A stretch of DNA of 64,000 nucleotides from the NCBI GenBank assembly GCA_025267735.1, contig CM046304.1:3906001-3970000 (forward strand), given 5' to 3'. Of the stretch, positions 10,701-21,834 are shown piece after piece (position 1 is the stretch's first letter; each line of letters opens with the position of its first letter). Made by a program: the position numbers and the translations under genes. This DNA comes from Mactra quadrangularis (Eukaryota > Mollusca > Bivalvia > Venerida > Mactridae). The notes under the pieces were generated by a model. It made no database searches and had not been told where the DNA came from. It was given only the letters and a program-made list of their open reading frames with translations.

Positions 10701-13053
10701 AATATAATCATTTCCCATCGTGGTGCTTAGCATATGTTCCGTAACGCCGCTTAGCGTAGTAATTTTTCGCATATAGCTTATTTATTGACTATTTATAATG
10801 TTCATCACGATCAGTGTCGTATATTTTATATATCTACATGGTATACACACTAGAACATATCAGTAAAAGTGCATTTTAGTTAGGTTAATACCATCATACT
10901 GACTTCATATGTCTCATTTGTTATATTCAAAGCTCAGTATTATTGTAATTTTGTAATATGGCAACACTTAAACTTAAATTTTGTTAAAAACATAAGGAAA
11001 TACTCTGTGCTGTTAATAAATCATACTTTTGTATTGTTTAATCGATATTAAAATGCAGTTTTGTTCGATTGGCAAGACTTTCTAATTTTTACTATGTTCC
11101 GTAACTCCATGGCACATCAAATATGTCATTATGTATGAGCATACAGTGTCATGTTTCAAACTAATTTACATTTTATTTTGTGCCTTATATGTTGTAGTTT
11201 TCATCAATTTGGAAAAGAATGGTCCACATGTCTGTATGTGACAAATACACATGTTGACATAATTGTGTTACGTTATCTTATCTTAACAACAAAAAATGAT
11301 GATGACTTCTACATGCGCTATTCTGACAATCATGTATATATTGCGAAGTAGTTTGCTTAAATTTGTTTCACTACTCACCATTGAATGATATTCCATACTT
11401 ACATGGACAGAAATACAGACTTGCATTTTAAAACTAGGTATCTACTACTTGAGCTCGTGATTCTATGCTCCGTAACGTAGGAGTTGACGTATACTTTTTG
11501 AACTCGTATATCTTTCTCAGTCTTAGAATGGTGTGCGTTATATTTTTGTTTCGAGACCACGAAGGTTTGAATTTTGCAATTATGTTAAAAAATAAATGTT
11601 TACAGTAAGTTCATTTTTCGACATTTCACTTTTCAAAATGGTAACGATTTCTGGAGAACGGCTGTAATACGAGAATCAGAGTCATGGGATTGAAGTTATG
11701 CTTTAGCAACCGGACTATATTTTCGAGATGTTTGGACAAACATCGAATTGACCGTTTTCTTTATGAGGAGTTAAATCCAATTCGTGTAAAAATGCGAAAA
11801 TTGCTGGGGATTAACATGAATTGACTGATAATTGACCGCAATGTACACTTAGCACAACTCTCCAGCTGTTGACAAATTGACAATGATATTACTACCGTGA
11901 AAATCTGCTATGAATACCACATAGGTTCTAAAGGGCCACAGTTGTATTTGAAATAGTCTGCAAAAATATCAAAACATCATTATAAAGAAGCAAAGATCTT
12001 CCCCAATGCCAAAAAGCAACGACGTTTGTTAGAATTTTACACTTACGTAATAAAAAGATCGCCATAAACAAACGATGAAAATAAGAACCTTAGGGGTTTA
12101 GATATTGGATAAACATGTTTCCTGCATATTAAACTAGACTTACCTTCCTAGTATGTCACTAGCTGACTGATCTACTTCACTAGTAGCCTCACCGGTAGCA
12201 GATATTTGATATAATTCAGTTAATACAATCATCACAATTAAATACAATGATACATATGACAATAGAGGTTTACCTGAAAATATAGAAACACAAATAGAGG
12301 TTTTCATTCAAATAATTATCGTACACAATCCTCATGAAGGTATGACAAAGTATTACAGTAAATACCTCTACATTTATAAAGACCATCAAAATCAACGGTC
12401 TTCAAAGCAGACGGTCTTGATATAGGAAACTTTTTTTATTTGAACAATTTTTATTTTGCACAAACAAGTCGTCAAAATTTGCATGCTTTGCAATATCAAA
12501 AGTAGTTTTAGCAGACTTTTTCTGTTAGAGAATTATGTTGATATCTTTAAAACGTGTTTTAGTATAAATATTGAATTAAATTATTCAGAATCAGTCCTTT
12601 AAGAATAGTAAACTATCTGGTTGCATACAGGAGCGTAAAGACGTATCAGAAACAACAGCAGTATAAACAGACCCCGACACAGCAAAAAGCAAAAAGGGAG
12701 CTGATTTAAGATTTTTAAATTTGTTATAAGAAAGGATGCCACAAACAAGTAACTAAAGCAAAAACCTAAGAGGTTTCCAGCCTTGAAACGGACAGTGTCA
12801 AAATAATGTAAAATAAACAGTTGAAAAACCCTAATTGGGTTGAATCATGTGTTAATGTGAAATGAAATTTTAAAACATTTTATGAAATGCTATAAATCAT
12901 TAAAACAACACTTTGAAAAATTGATTTCGTTATTCAATGTCTAGAATTTGATGTGGTAATTATTCTGTTTGTAAATCTATCAAAGATATTTTCAACAAAT
13001 TTTCAAACTTTAGAAATAAAACAATTACACTCACCATTTTCAAGTCGACCCAT
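4695..13053 (-). CDS. SPP-A: secreted prohormone-like precursor, five exons, 126 aa
   Basis: Exons on the minus strand are 13035-13053, 12144-12273, 7672-7758, 6110-6193 and 4695-4755. All have GT-AG borders and the joined frame is open (381 nt). Residues 1-7 are MGRLENG. Residues 10-24 are a hydrophobic signal core (LLSYVSLYLIVMIVL), with possible cleavage after QISA (residue 32). Residues 33-50 form an acidic spacer. Lys-Arg at 52-53 releases peptide A (54-80); Lys-Arg at 81-82 separates it from peptide B (83-110). Gly111-Lys-Lys-Arg114 is a classic amidation and cleavage site. A 12-residue tail (115-126) follows. Peptides A and B are internal duplicates sharing ADLxxWDxLNGDxYxKAxxDxS. There are no cysteines. 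The likely role is a processed, secreted signalling peptide; an antimicrobial or other amphipathic peptide is possible. I do not recognise the family. The gene structure is inferred by manual splicing. Confidence 0.78.
4876..5530 (+). repeat. R repeat, copy split by a SINE-X insertion
   Basis: The left part (4876-4944) has 'catatcaagagc...aggacctaccactcagccaaaaggcagaggga'. The right part (5342 onward) continues with 'gttttgaactt...gccacaaacaaat' and then 'ggggattaaaccaggtt'. The same order of motifs occurs at 45170, 53458, 56358 and 62812. The two halves rejoin exactly when SINE-X and one target copy are removed. Confidence 0.65.
4945..5341 (+). mobile_element. SINE-X retroposon, 397 bp, nested in R
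   Basis: It is flanked by 'gcagagggaaa' (4934-4944) and 'gcgagggaaa' (5342-5351), an imperfect target-site duplication. The length is identical to the copy at 15174-15570. The 5' end forms a local hairpin (GATCTAAA/TTTAGATC). No poly(A), TIR or recognisable tRNA box A/B is present. Confidence 0.75.
5848..6058 (+). mobile_element. SINE-A (tRNA-headed), + orientation, in SPP-A intron 4
   Basis: It begins with a tRNA-like head, 'ccatccagctggcttagtcgg', containing a box A-like TGGCTTAGTCGG. The conserved SINE-A body follows in reverse-complement order to the copies at 26945, 46831 and 57496. It lies about 50 bases from the SPP-A exon 4 donor. Confidence 0.75.
6110..6193 (-). CDS. SPP-A exon 4 (peptide B)
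   Basis: An 84-nt phase 2-2 exon: acceptor 'atattttcag', donor GTGAGTAG. It encodes (L)NKR then MADLTIWDKLNGDKYDKA and on to SDI. It shares its donor octamer and peptide pattern with exon 3, implying exon duplication. Confidence 0.78.
6400..7265. repeat. Diverged ~160-bp tandem repeat array in SPP-A intron 3
   Basis: The unit landmark 'gggattcacttgaaac' recurs at 6414, 6575 and 6740 and again at 7186, each followed by 'cacatgt.yacgggg.tacca', 'caaagttacataactct.gcatgaatttggactgaattatggccc'. Spacing between the first three is 161 and 165 bp. The array is interrupted by a 213-bp MITE and a short partial unit near 6831. Confidence 0.8.
6849..7061. mobile_element. hAT-like MITE, 213 bp, nested in the tandem array
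   Basis: Terminal inverted repeats CACTGGCACC(C/A)GAGTCCT are flanked by a perfect 8-bp duplication, CTACTGGG (6841-6848 and 7062-7069). An 8-bp TSD is typical of hAT-type transposition. The interior is AT-rich, non-coding and contains a run of nine G's. The empty-site sequence is still visible in neighbouring repeat units. Confidence 0.85.
7672..7758 (-). CDS. SPP-A exon 3 (peptide A)
   Basis: An 87-nt phase 2-2 exon: acceptor 'cgttttcag', donor GTGAGTAG. It encodes (R)DKR then GHADLKLWDLLNGDMYEK and on to FSKL. The frame is open across the exon and joins exons 2 and 4 without a stop. Confidence 0.78.
7838..8085 (-). mobile_element. SINE-A, minus orientation, in SPP-A intron 2
   Basis: It contains 'ggtcatatcacggcggtcagtcaac', 'aggctaaatctctgaattta', 'gtggtaagag...atggtcgtagaaat' and a degraded tRNA head ending 'ttgcgtgctacaa'. 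It aligns with the better preserved copy at 57496-57809. Confidence 0.75.
8492..11664. mobile_element. ~3.2-kb non-autonomous DNA transposon with 34-bp TIRs
   Basis: The left TIR (8492-8525, starting CAGCCGTTCTCCAGAAATGG) and right TIR (11631-11664) are inverted copies with one mismatch over 34 bp. A 4-bp duplication TAAT flanks it (8488-8491 and 11665-11668). The interior has at least seven copies of CCGTAAC, most within TATGTTCCGTAAC, in both orientations. The longest open frames inside (e.g. 8947-9270 minus, 107 codons) show no transposase motifs. The superfamily is uncertain. It lies in SPP-A intron 2. Confidence 0.75.
11665..12143. other. SPP-A intron 2, part proximal to exon 2
   Basis: AT-rich intronic sequence with no exon or repeat that I can support, apart from the TAAT target duplicate at its left edge. 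Confidence 0.4.
12144..12273 (-). CDS. SPP-A exon 2 (signal peptide and spacer)
   Basis: A 130-nt exon: acceptor 'atattttcag', donor GTAAGT. It encodes GKPLLSYVSLYLIVMIVLTE and then an acidic spacer to GR. Its first 79 nt differ from SPP-B exon 2 at only four positions. Confidence 0.8.
12628..12805 (+). repeat. R repeat copy in SPP-A intron 1
   Basis: The motif order 'cgtatcagaaacaacagca', 'cagcaaaaagcaaaaaggga', 'gatttttaaatttgttataa', 'gccacaaacaagtaac', 'gaggtttccagccttgaaac' matches other R copies (45170, 46695, 53025, 56358, 62812). Confidence 0.7.
13035..13053 (-). CDS. SPP-A exon 1 (start codon, MGRLEN)
   Basis: A 19-nt coding part of exon 1 with ATG at 13053-13051, followed by donor GTGAGT. 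It has the same length and phase as SPP-B exon 1 (40584-40602). The ATAATGGG start context is shared by both genes. Confidence 0.75.
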
Positions 13054-13206
13054 TATGGTATATATCCAACAAATTTGTCAAAATATTGAAAAAATATGAC
13101 ACAATTTATTCTCTCAACCAACACGTTACTGTCTGCTGTATGGTTAGACAGATGATCATTTACTTTAGTGATATAATCAAGGTAATGTGTCCCTTACAAT
13201 AAATTG

Positions 13207-13221
13207 TCAACAGTATTTATA
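13207..13221 (-). promoter_or_regulatory. SPP-A TATA box in a conserved core promoter
   Basis: The minus strand reads TATAAATACTGTTGA, identical to 40774-40788 upstream of SPP-B. It lies about 155 nt upstream of the ATG, predicting a 5' UTR of roughly 130-140 nt. Confidence 0.65.
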
Positions 13222-13271
13222 CTGGACTCTTTTTCAAATGTTTGTTCCGTGTAATAAAGTATAATGCCATA

Positions 13272-13342
13272 GTTCAAGAGCCATTGTTCAAGAGTCATTA
13301 ATTGCAGCAAGTATGTGGAAGATCGAACACGACAATCTAATC
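13272..13342 (-). promoter_or_regulatory. SPP-A upstream conserved elements
   Basis: Two blocks are shared with the SPP-B promoter, given in plus-strand form: GTTCAAG(A/T)GCCAT(T/C)GTT at 13272-13288 and CGAACACGACAATCYAATC at 13324-13342. They occur in the same order at about 50 and 100 bp upstream of TATA in both genes. The factors that bind are unknown. Confidence 0.55.
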
Positions 13343-13799
13343 TTACAGGCTTATGTTAGGTCAAGTTGTCTTGTTAAGTGTGATAGTTTGCTCTTCAGAA
13401 ATTAATACCCATATTAGCATAAATAAAACTGTTTTCAGAAAAATCATTGTCATGCCTAATCCGGTAGTTAACTTCTTCAAATTGACATGATGCTTTGACA
13501 GTCAATAAGTGTTGTAATTAATGAACATGTTTGTCGTAGCCTTATGCCACTTTTAACCAATTTGGACAACCCTAAATGATTCAGTTGCAATGGCTATTGA
13601 CAATGTCCTTACATATGAATGTGCAAATGGAAGTTTTGTGTTAAATGTTCTAGTTGGAGACATTTTGGAGAGTACTTTACTGATTGCATGTTGATTGTAC
13701 TTTAATGTCACAATGTTCTGTGTACCCCAAACTGTCTGATCGATTTCAGTGCTTTCAAATGCAGTGTCTCATAACAACTTATACCCCTTGGTAGTTTTT
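13343..13799. other. SPP-A upstream intergenic sequence
   Basis: AT-rich sequence beyond the conserved promoter blocks. No exon, repeat or further promoter element that I can support. Confidence 0.35.
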
Positions 13800-14048
13800 A
13801 CATGGGGTTTAGTAGTGGACTGTGGCAAATCCACATCAAAATTTGTCGCGGACGATTACATTCGGTTGTGCGCGCGCAAATAAAGGAATAATTGCCACTG
13901 CAATTAATATAGTCCGCATTACGCGTTAACAAGCAGACGATAAGAAGCACGTATATATCTTATCAGGTTTATGTAAGGTAAAGGTCCCTTCGTATTGTAT
14001 CGCTTCCATGAGTTGTATACAGCCATATACCTTTCTAAAACCCCATGT
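13800..14048. mobile_element. Possible MITE with short TIRs (ACATGGGGTTTAG)
   Basis: ACATGGGGTTTAG at 13800 is mirrored by CTAAAACCCCATGT ending at 14048. The interior includes CpG-richer sequence ('gtgcgcgcgc', 'cattacgcgtt'). No clear target duplication was found, so this is tentative. Confidence 0.35.
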
Positions 14049-14134
14049 CTGACAGCGCTATCGGCTCTTTGATTATAGTCAGGTCCTTAATGTATATCCG
14101 CCTTATGGTGCACGATCTTGCCATTTCTTTCTCA

Positions 14135-14311
14135 GTGTTTTGACTTTTTAATACCATGTTTCACATTCAACCATTTATCGAGATCGCGAACCACTAAATC
14201 TCGCCAGTTTTTAGAGCATTCGTAAAACCGCTCGGGTGATTCCGTAAGCTGAAGATCAACCAGTATTACGCAGTAATATCTGAGGTAGTTCCAAATGTTT
14301 TTACAGAAGAA
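14135..14311 (-). other. 59-codon open frame with protein-like composition, no start codon
   Basis: The frame is bounded by TAA (14312-14314) and TGA (14132-14134) and has no ATG. The translation has a balanced composition unlike its AT-rich surroundings, e.g. CVILVDLQLTESPERFYECS and NWRDLVVRDLDKWLNVKHG. It could be a fragment of a transposon protein or an orphan exon (a CTCAG acceptor-like site lies inside it). I do not recognise it. Confidence 0.3.
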
Positions 14312-14832
14312 TTACTTAATACCATTAAGAGTTACAAGTCACAATACTATATTGTAATTGGTCAAATCATAAAGGACAACTATAAGTAGGTAGGATGTAT
14401 AAGGAAGGAAGTGTATACATGTATAAATAAAACGCATGTGTTCATTAGACACACACTTATGTAAATCATATGCAAAAGGAACATTGCTTTACAGATAAAT
14501 TATCACTATTATACTTACGACAATAAATTACTATTTTGAATTTTGAAAGAAAGGAACAGTTTATAAATATATGAAACTGGTCATGAAATGCGTGCATTTG
14601 ACACAAAACAATGTAATTCTAATAAGGCATAGTTTTATAGAAAAAGTATCAATTTTATAGACTTGAAAATGCCTAAATGTAAAGCCATAAGATTATATAC
14701 GTATGAAAATATAGCTATTTAAGAAACAAACATTTTAGATAGTAATAAAATATTGCCAGTGAAATAATATATTATATATATCCCTAGGATTTCACTTCAT
14801 TGGCAAATGGATTATAGCTTTTCTAAGAAAGT

Positions 14833-15025
14833 CAGACAATGCTTTTAAATTGTCCTTATTTCCCACCTTAAACGCCTGAACTAAATGTGTTAATATCAGA
14901 GACACCATCAGTGATGAAAGTCTAGCATGTAGTAACAAGATGAAGTGATACTTATAACAGTTTAGTATTTTATTTCACAAGGAAAATATTGTTGTGTGAA
15001 ATAACACATGATATTCGACAATCCA
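14833..15025. repeat. Outer inverted-repeat arm, left
   Basis: This closely matches the reverse complement of about 23885-24085. Shared landmarks include 'cccaccttaaacg', 'catcagtgatgaaagtctagc', 'atgtagtaacaagatgaagtg' and 'attcgacaatccagacgt'. Confidence 0.75.
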
Positions 15026-15173
15026 GACGTTTACTTATTCTTCGTAATTCTATACCATCATTGGTAAAACAACAATACAAGAACCAGGTTTACTTCCGCA
15101 TACGTGCGTTCTGAAATATATATGTAAGCTTGAATCATTTTAAATTACATTTAGTTTTACGTCGTATCAACAC

Positions 15174-15570
15174 CTATCTGATTAAAACCCGATCTAAAAT
15201 TTTCCGCTCGTCTACTCGCTCATTAAGATCTGGCCGTTTTCAAGCGAGGACATGTTCAGGTGACATTTTCACATCATAATATTCATGACAAAATTGTTAT
15301 GGTTAGTAACTTGTTTACATTGTCTACGTCGTGCATTTTTGAAATGGGCCGTCCAATCGCAGACTGTGAATAATACCGCTATTAAATTAGCTCGCAAACC
15401 TTTGTCTAAAAATAGAAATTACGAAATCAGAATGTTATTAATAATGTTTCTTCTAGACAAGATGGAAGCTACGGATTGATTGGTCGACATAAAGGTCATC
15501 TCGACGTAACCCTCCATTGAGATCTTAGAGCCCTGTACGACAACGCTCTACAGGATATCTGTTTACGAGA
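15174..15570 (+). mobile_element. SINE-X retroposon, 397 bp, with perfect 12-bp TSD
   Basis: The duplication TCGTATCAACAC is at 15162-15173 and 15571-15582. The body aligns over its full length with 4945-5341. It ends 'ctacaggatatctgtttacgaga' without a poly(A) or simple-repeat tail. No convincing protein is encoded. Confidence 0.85.
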
Positions 15571-15582
15571 TCGTATCAACAC

Positions 15583-18164
15583 AATAAATGTGATTTTACG
15601 ACAATCAGCGCACCTACCGTAGATTTTCTTTACCAATGCCAATAAATGTCCGTGCTCGCCCAGTACTTTTTTCTTCTAAAAAATGGTTTCAAAAGTTATT
15701 GACATTTGGATAATCAATTCCATGACTGTTTGGAACTATTTACAATTAGTTCACATATTGATTAAAATAAATTAAAATTATATCACAGCAAATAAGGTAA
15801 CATTGTGTTATTTTGACTTACTTTAAATAATTAAACGTGTTTCAGTACTACACATTCATGTTCCCATTGTCTGTTTAATTAACAGCACAATGGTTAAATA
15901 TTGAAATAAATGGTCTATTATCTTACAAAATTTCATAAACACACGTCTTGATATATGATGCTGTTCCATTACATAATTCCAGCATGTAAGTCCAATAGTG
16001 CATGTATTCTCGCGACCCATCGTGTGATTGCAGCAAGAAAATCAACTTCGTATCTTAGGGAAGCAAAATGTACTTGTTTAGAGTTGTGTAAAGGTTTTTT
16101 CTAGTTTTTTGGGTTTTTTTATGAATTTGTCATTCATCCAATAGTTATTGAATATAACCAATATTGAATTTTCGTATATTTAATGCTGAAACAAAAAGAC
16201 CATTTGACCAACTATTGTGTGATGAATTTACATGACTAGATTTGTATATCCAGACAATATAATGAGCCCAGACAAAATTATTTTGTTTAATTAACAACAA
16301 ATGTAATGTGGTAACAATATTAAAGCCGCATTAAAAAACTTTTACGTAAATTTGGAAATAATCCATAATAAAGACAGGTAAAGTTGTTGTTAATTTATAA
16401 TTATGTTCATCACATGGTATGTTTTCTTTGTATGAAGTTTTATAAAGATCTGACAATAACTGACAGAAATATATGGAAAGAAAAAAACTTTAACGCAATT
16501 TTTAACGACACCGGAGGCCCGATCGACCGCCCGCCCGTGTTTTGTGAATCTGTTAGCAGATTTTTTTTTCGTTGAAAAATTCGGCTAAAATGTATATATC
16601 TACTTTAAACATTTTGTACCAGTCAATAAACTATTGTATACATCCACGATTAAATGTTCCATTGGAATTAGGTTTTTGGAGTGTCTAAATTCAATTCTAA
16701 TATCTGGAAGAATATTTAGAGTATTTTCTTTTGCCCTCCTCTCTTCTGTTCTTTTTTTAAATGGATTTTAACAGAACTGTGGCATTTCACACTCCGTTGG
16801 GTTTTCACTGACAAAATGTGTTAATCGAGAGATGTAAATGCACAATGTATGATATTGGTTCTTATTTTGTAGTTGTAACTGTCTGCCATACCATTTTCTT
16901 GAACAAATTGTAGTTTAACCTTACACCGATGTAGAGTTTATTGAATGTGTATGTATGTCAAAGTTGTCAACATGTTTACCCGGATTTGTATTATATTTGT
17001 CGTGTTAATATGATTAGAAAACAAAACAATTTAAATCAAGTTTCCTAATTAGATGTCTACAGATACATCGCAAAGCCACATGATTTTCTCATTTGCAACT
17101 GGCAAGGTGTATGATTTGTCGCAATTTAAGTTACAGTTTCTATTATAGGACATCGTCTAAACATGTTTTGCAAATCGCACTTCAGTGGTACGCTTGTTTC
17201 AATTAAGTACTTTTTAAGTTCATTATATACACATATAGTAAAACCTTAGTCAATATAGAAAGCTAAATCGAATGAAACTAGATGGAACAATCCTTTAAAT
17301 AGATGTCATTGATCACAATATAGGTGTTAACAATCTACAGACAATGTGTATTGGTATATAACACAAAATAAACAAACACGTATTGTTAGACAACTTTCAA
17401 ATAAAATGAACGTACAAAATACAACAACATCACGAAAGTGTGTCGGTTATTCATCACGTTGCAATCTTGCAAGAGAAAGAAAATCAAAACGTGAATTTGC
17501 CAACAAATAGAAATGAGCATTGACGATGGTCGATCGTAAATATAAAAAAACTGAATATGGAATCAATGAAAACCAGTTAATAATTACATTACGATATATT
17601 TCTTGTAGAAGAATACTTTTGTTTGCCAAAAATGGTCATTGCATTCTGTCAGAATTAGTAATAAGCTGTTATATTTGTTTGATATTGTGTCTATGTTTAG
17701 AATAATAGGCACAATATTTGTACGAATTGTCAAAAGTTTGTTCCTAATTATCTTACTATCGTACTTATCTTGAATCTCTGAATAATCGAATATGATTTTA
17801 TCAAATTGTAACATCTCTGCATAAAATACATAACAAATAGAATTGAACCATCTTTAACAGATGTTCTTTGTAGATCACCAAAGTGGATACGGCTGGATTG
17901 TAAATTGCCATTGTAAAATATACAGTATGTACAATAGAAACTGAAGGGTTAAACGTTTAATCTAATGTATTTGCTTTTTTGAAATGATATTCATCAGTGA
18001 ATAATTAAATCAAAATAATTCATTAGTTTGTATTAAATGGCAACATCTCTGACTACAGCTTCTCATATCTAAATAAAATAAAAAGTAAGATGTATCAAAT
18101 TAAAACAGCCATTTAATATTTCTGATTTCCGAATTGTGTTAAAGTTATCACTATGCTATTTAGT
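15583..18164. other. AT-rich intergenic stretch
   Basis: No exon, RNA gene or known repeat could be supported. A short GC-rich island ('gaggcccgatcgaccgcccgcccg', 16514-16537) stands out but has no other signal. Confidence 0.35.
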
Positions 18165-18560
18165 AATAGTGTCCCCAAACAGGCGTCGATATTTCCTTTT
18201 TATACAATATTTCAGACATGTGTGTGATCAGGATGTAATATTTCATACAAGATTTATTGAAATCTGTATTCAACAATCTTTGTAGGAAATAAAACTAAAA
18301 TATTTCCAACAATCAATTTTATCTTTAACATCAAGTTCAAAAGGTGGTTGCGAGTAATCAAAATATTCTCTGAATGATTCAATACCTTACCACGACTGAT
18401 GTTATAAGTTAATTCGCATTCCTACAACATAACATAACTTATAGACACCTCTCCATAGATAGAAATGTCTACAACATTTACGTAATATTTTGATTATTTC
18501 AGAGTTTTATTAATAACAAATCGATATTCGTACTTCTAACGTTGTTTACAATTTATAGGA
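18165..18560. repeat. Inner inverted-repeat arm, left
   Basis: This matches the reverse complement of 21835-22222 over about 390 bp. Landmarks include 'aggcgtcgatattt', 'catcaagttcaaaaggtggttgc', 'accacgactgatgttataagt' and 'attattt­cagagtt'-type sequence. The identity is high but contains small indels. Confidence 0.8.
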
Positions 18561-21500
18561 AGTCGACAATCAATCTTATCTTTTACTTCAATGATTCAAT
18601 AACATAACTTTGTCCTGTCTTATACTCAGACTTGCCATTAATAGGTTCTTGTTCTTACAACATATATTAACGCATCAACAGGAATATCTACTGAATTTAA
18701 ATAATTTTTGTTTATTTTATTTCTGTCTAAATACTTTTTTTTCATGATTTTATGTTGTTTTAAGTGCCGGGATTTCGAAAGCGATTATATATAAGTAAGT
18801 TCATGGTATTTCAATCCCGCTTGAGCTTCATGTTTTATTTCATCAGGATATCCTCTGAGCTGTATATCAAGTTACCTATAACTTGATTTTTTTCCATTTT
18901 TAACATATCAATTTAAACTTAAACAGTGATTAAATTAATTGATTATTGCTCTTCGCAAAACTTCTTTTACTAGAATGTTCTATCTACAAACTTACAAATA
19001 TATTTTAAAACTTAAATGTTTTCAAAACCACAAAGTCTCCTCTTAAAGTGAGTGGAATAGTGTATGGCAGCTTTTTTGTTCGTAGTAACACGTAGGGTAT
19101 TAGAAAGTGACACATATTAACAGTTTGATATAACAGTTCACAGCTAAAGTACGTCAAGATGACTAACGTGATAAAAGACAATTCTATCGTGTCTGATCAT
19201 ATAAAATTACTGATGATAAACCATATTATTGTATAAATATTTTGCATACGTGTAAAGATGACACATTGCTATGCTTATCCTAAATAACCATGCCGTCAAA
19301 ATTGTTATTTACGATTTGATAGAAATATTGCGTATTCATATAACACTCCTATTATTGTACTGTCTGCTTCATTTTCTGGAAGAAATCCTTGACATACTTG
19401 GTTTTGATAAACAGAATTACTTGATCTAGGTGCAGTTTGCATGTTTATTCAGAGAATGATATCACGACATGATAGTGTACAATATCAACTAACTAAATTA
19501 TTTGCTTTCCCCAATAAAATAACACTCTGAAGGCCATTACTATTAAACTTGTATAAGCAAATATTCTAACTCAATACAAATACATGAACGACGAATCGCT
19601 GCAACATATTTAAACAAAATGCATTTTGTACTAAACTTTTCTGTTTTTGTTCTATGCCAAATGCTTCTTAATTTTTTTTAATTAAATTGATTTTATGCAA
19701 TATATTTTGTTCAGTTAGACTAGACAGTGCTCTTGCTATTAACAACCTATTGATGTTCTAGGGATTGAATGTGATGCACTTAATCGATATTCACAGTGTT
19801 ATCATAACGATTGACATTTTTTAATTTCTCTTTAAATGATTTTCTTAAAATGAGCACATAATTAGCACTTAGTCAAATCACCATGTCCCAGTCGTGTGAT
19901 TTTCATTTACTAATCAGAACCAAATCCATCATCGACAATTATCTACAATTTAAAATCTGAGCAATAGTAATTGTTTAATTAGAAAACAGACAAGTAAACA
20001 TTGAGTCTTTAATCTTTCTTAAAAACTTCCACATTTTCAGCTCTCAATCTATCAATAACAATAACAATACTGCGTTTATTTGGCATTAACATTACAAGGG
20101 TTTTCTGATGTGTTTGCTCGAAAACGTTCATTAATATTTCCGTGTACATGGACAAAATGATAACGCATTTAGGTGACATTATTTGTACTTATTCAAATGA
20201 TTCTGAACTTGATATTGTCGAAATTCGTTTAACGATTCTTTGTTCACTTAAACTAGATGTTCTGTCAATAATTTGTATGCGGACAAAGAAGAGAGGTTAA
20301 CTAATTATTGTTACAAAATTAGAACCAATAATGTACAATTGTTTGAGACTAAAATAGTAACATGTATTCTATTCCTTGTAGTTGATGAAGTAAACACTTT
20401 TTATGAAATTATCGCGGAAAGTCAGATGTCACGTTACTGTTTACTTGTATTCTTATAAGCAGATACAAGACAGTCATTATCAACTGCCTTGGCAACATAT
20501 TTGTCTTATTTATGCACAAGAAACACTCATTCCATTCAATACAATTGTGATTCTTTCACTTTGAAGTCATGGTAATTGTTTTACTAAATGTATCCGATTG
20601 TCTACACCGTTTTGGATCAAATCCAATCTGAAAATAACCAATTTTACCAAGAAATAAATTGCTGGCACATGGAAACATAACTGCAGTAGTATATGAGTCA
20701 TTCATAAACAAGTATGAATGAATTATTGTAAAGAAAGTCTACTATTATCGTAACCAAGATCAACATGAACAATATTGGCAGCATGTTGCACAGTTATGTT
20801 TGTAACTATTCTTATGGTGTATTTTCTGTATATTATATAGGTCAGTGTTTAGGTTATTTTTTATATCTTTGCGCATCAAACTAACAAAAGAGTCTAACGG
20901 TTAAAACTAGGAATGAATGAATATTTCATGAAATTGTCTTTTTTAAACGATAAAAAACAAGTCTTATATAATATTAGATGATGTATATATAGCGACGAAT
21001 AGTACAGAGCATATAAATCAAATTTCATAGAATTAGGTAATATGTTACTTTAAAAGAGTGCAATGATATTTCGGATGTGTTTATCTAAAACTAGAATGAG
21101 TTCAAATTTTAAGTACAAAAACATGCCATTTGTATAAACTTGATCTATAGTCACATTTTCTGTAGGTAATTAGATAAGGTTGTTTACAAATTTGATATAT
21201 TACATGTTGTTTTTGAAGCTTCTTTACCTTCATTACTTCTGATGACACTTGAGTTGTATTTAAATAACTTTGCAAAGTCATTGTGACACTACGTATACAA
21301 GATGTGTCAATAACCCCTATGCTAATATATTTTACAGTACATGCATGAAATCTAAATAGACCATGCTCTGGTTTTGTAATCTAATTTACCACTTAATTAT
21401 CTTATTTATTGTACATCCACGTCGCTAACTTGCAATAACACGACAACAATGTCAACGCCTCAGTTGAAAAATAAGTCAAAAGAAACATTTTAAATAGATA

Positions 21501-21834
21501 TTTTGATTGATTTTGTAGCATTTGTTTGTCAGCATTTTGTAAAAATGCCGTTATATTTGGTAACTATTAATGACAGTGTTGACAAGAAGTCAAGATAACA
21601 TGGTATGTTTTATAATTCGATTTTTAATACGATTTTTCAATATTTTGACAATGATTAAATCATTTCACGAAACTTGTTTTAGAATATTTTTTCAAATTTA
21701 TATATTTTGAGTTTTGACAATCTGATTGGAAAAATCATTTCTGATCCTACTTGCCTTACCAATCAATAAAGATTAATCACATGCAAAATTGTACATTGAA
21801 ACAAATATCTACCTTTATACCACTTCAATTTAAT
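18561..21834. other. AT-rich core between inner inverted-repeat arms
   Basis: About 3.3 kb with no supported exon, RNA gene or repeat. Small open frames (e.g. 20273-20458) lack motifs, and splice-site context is unconvincing. Confidence 0.35.

Noticed and set aside
12144..12273. Simple transmembrane protein rather than a secreted precursor
   Set aside because: Not fully excluded. The N-terminal hydrophobic core, small-residue QISA end and repeated basic/amidation sites fit a precursor better.
4695..13053. Assignment of SPP-A to the secretin/VIP, CRF/ELH or PDF peptide families
   Set aside because: The length of about 28 and the C-terminal amide are suggestive, but no diagnostic residues of those families are present.
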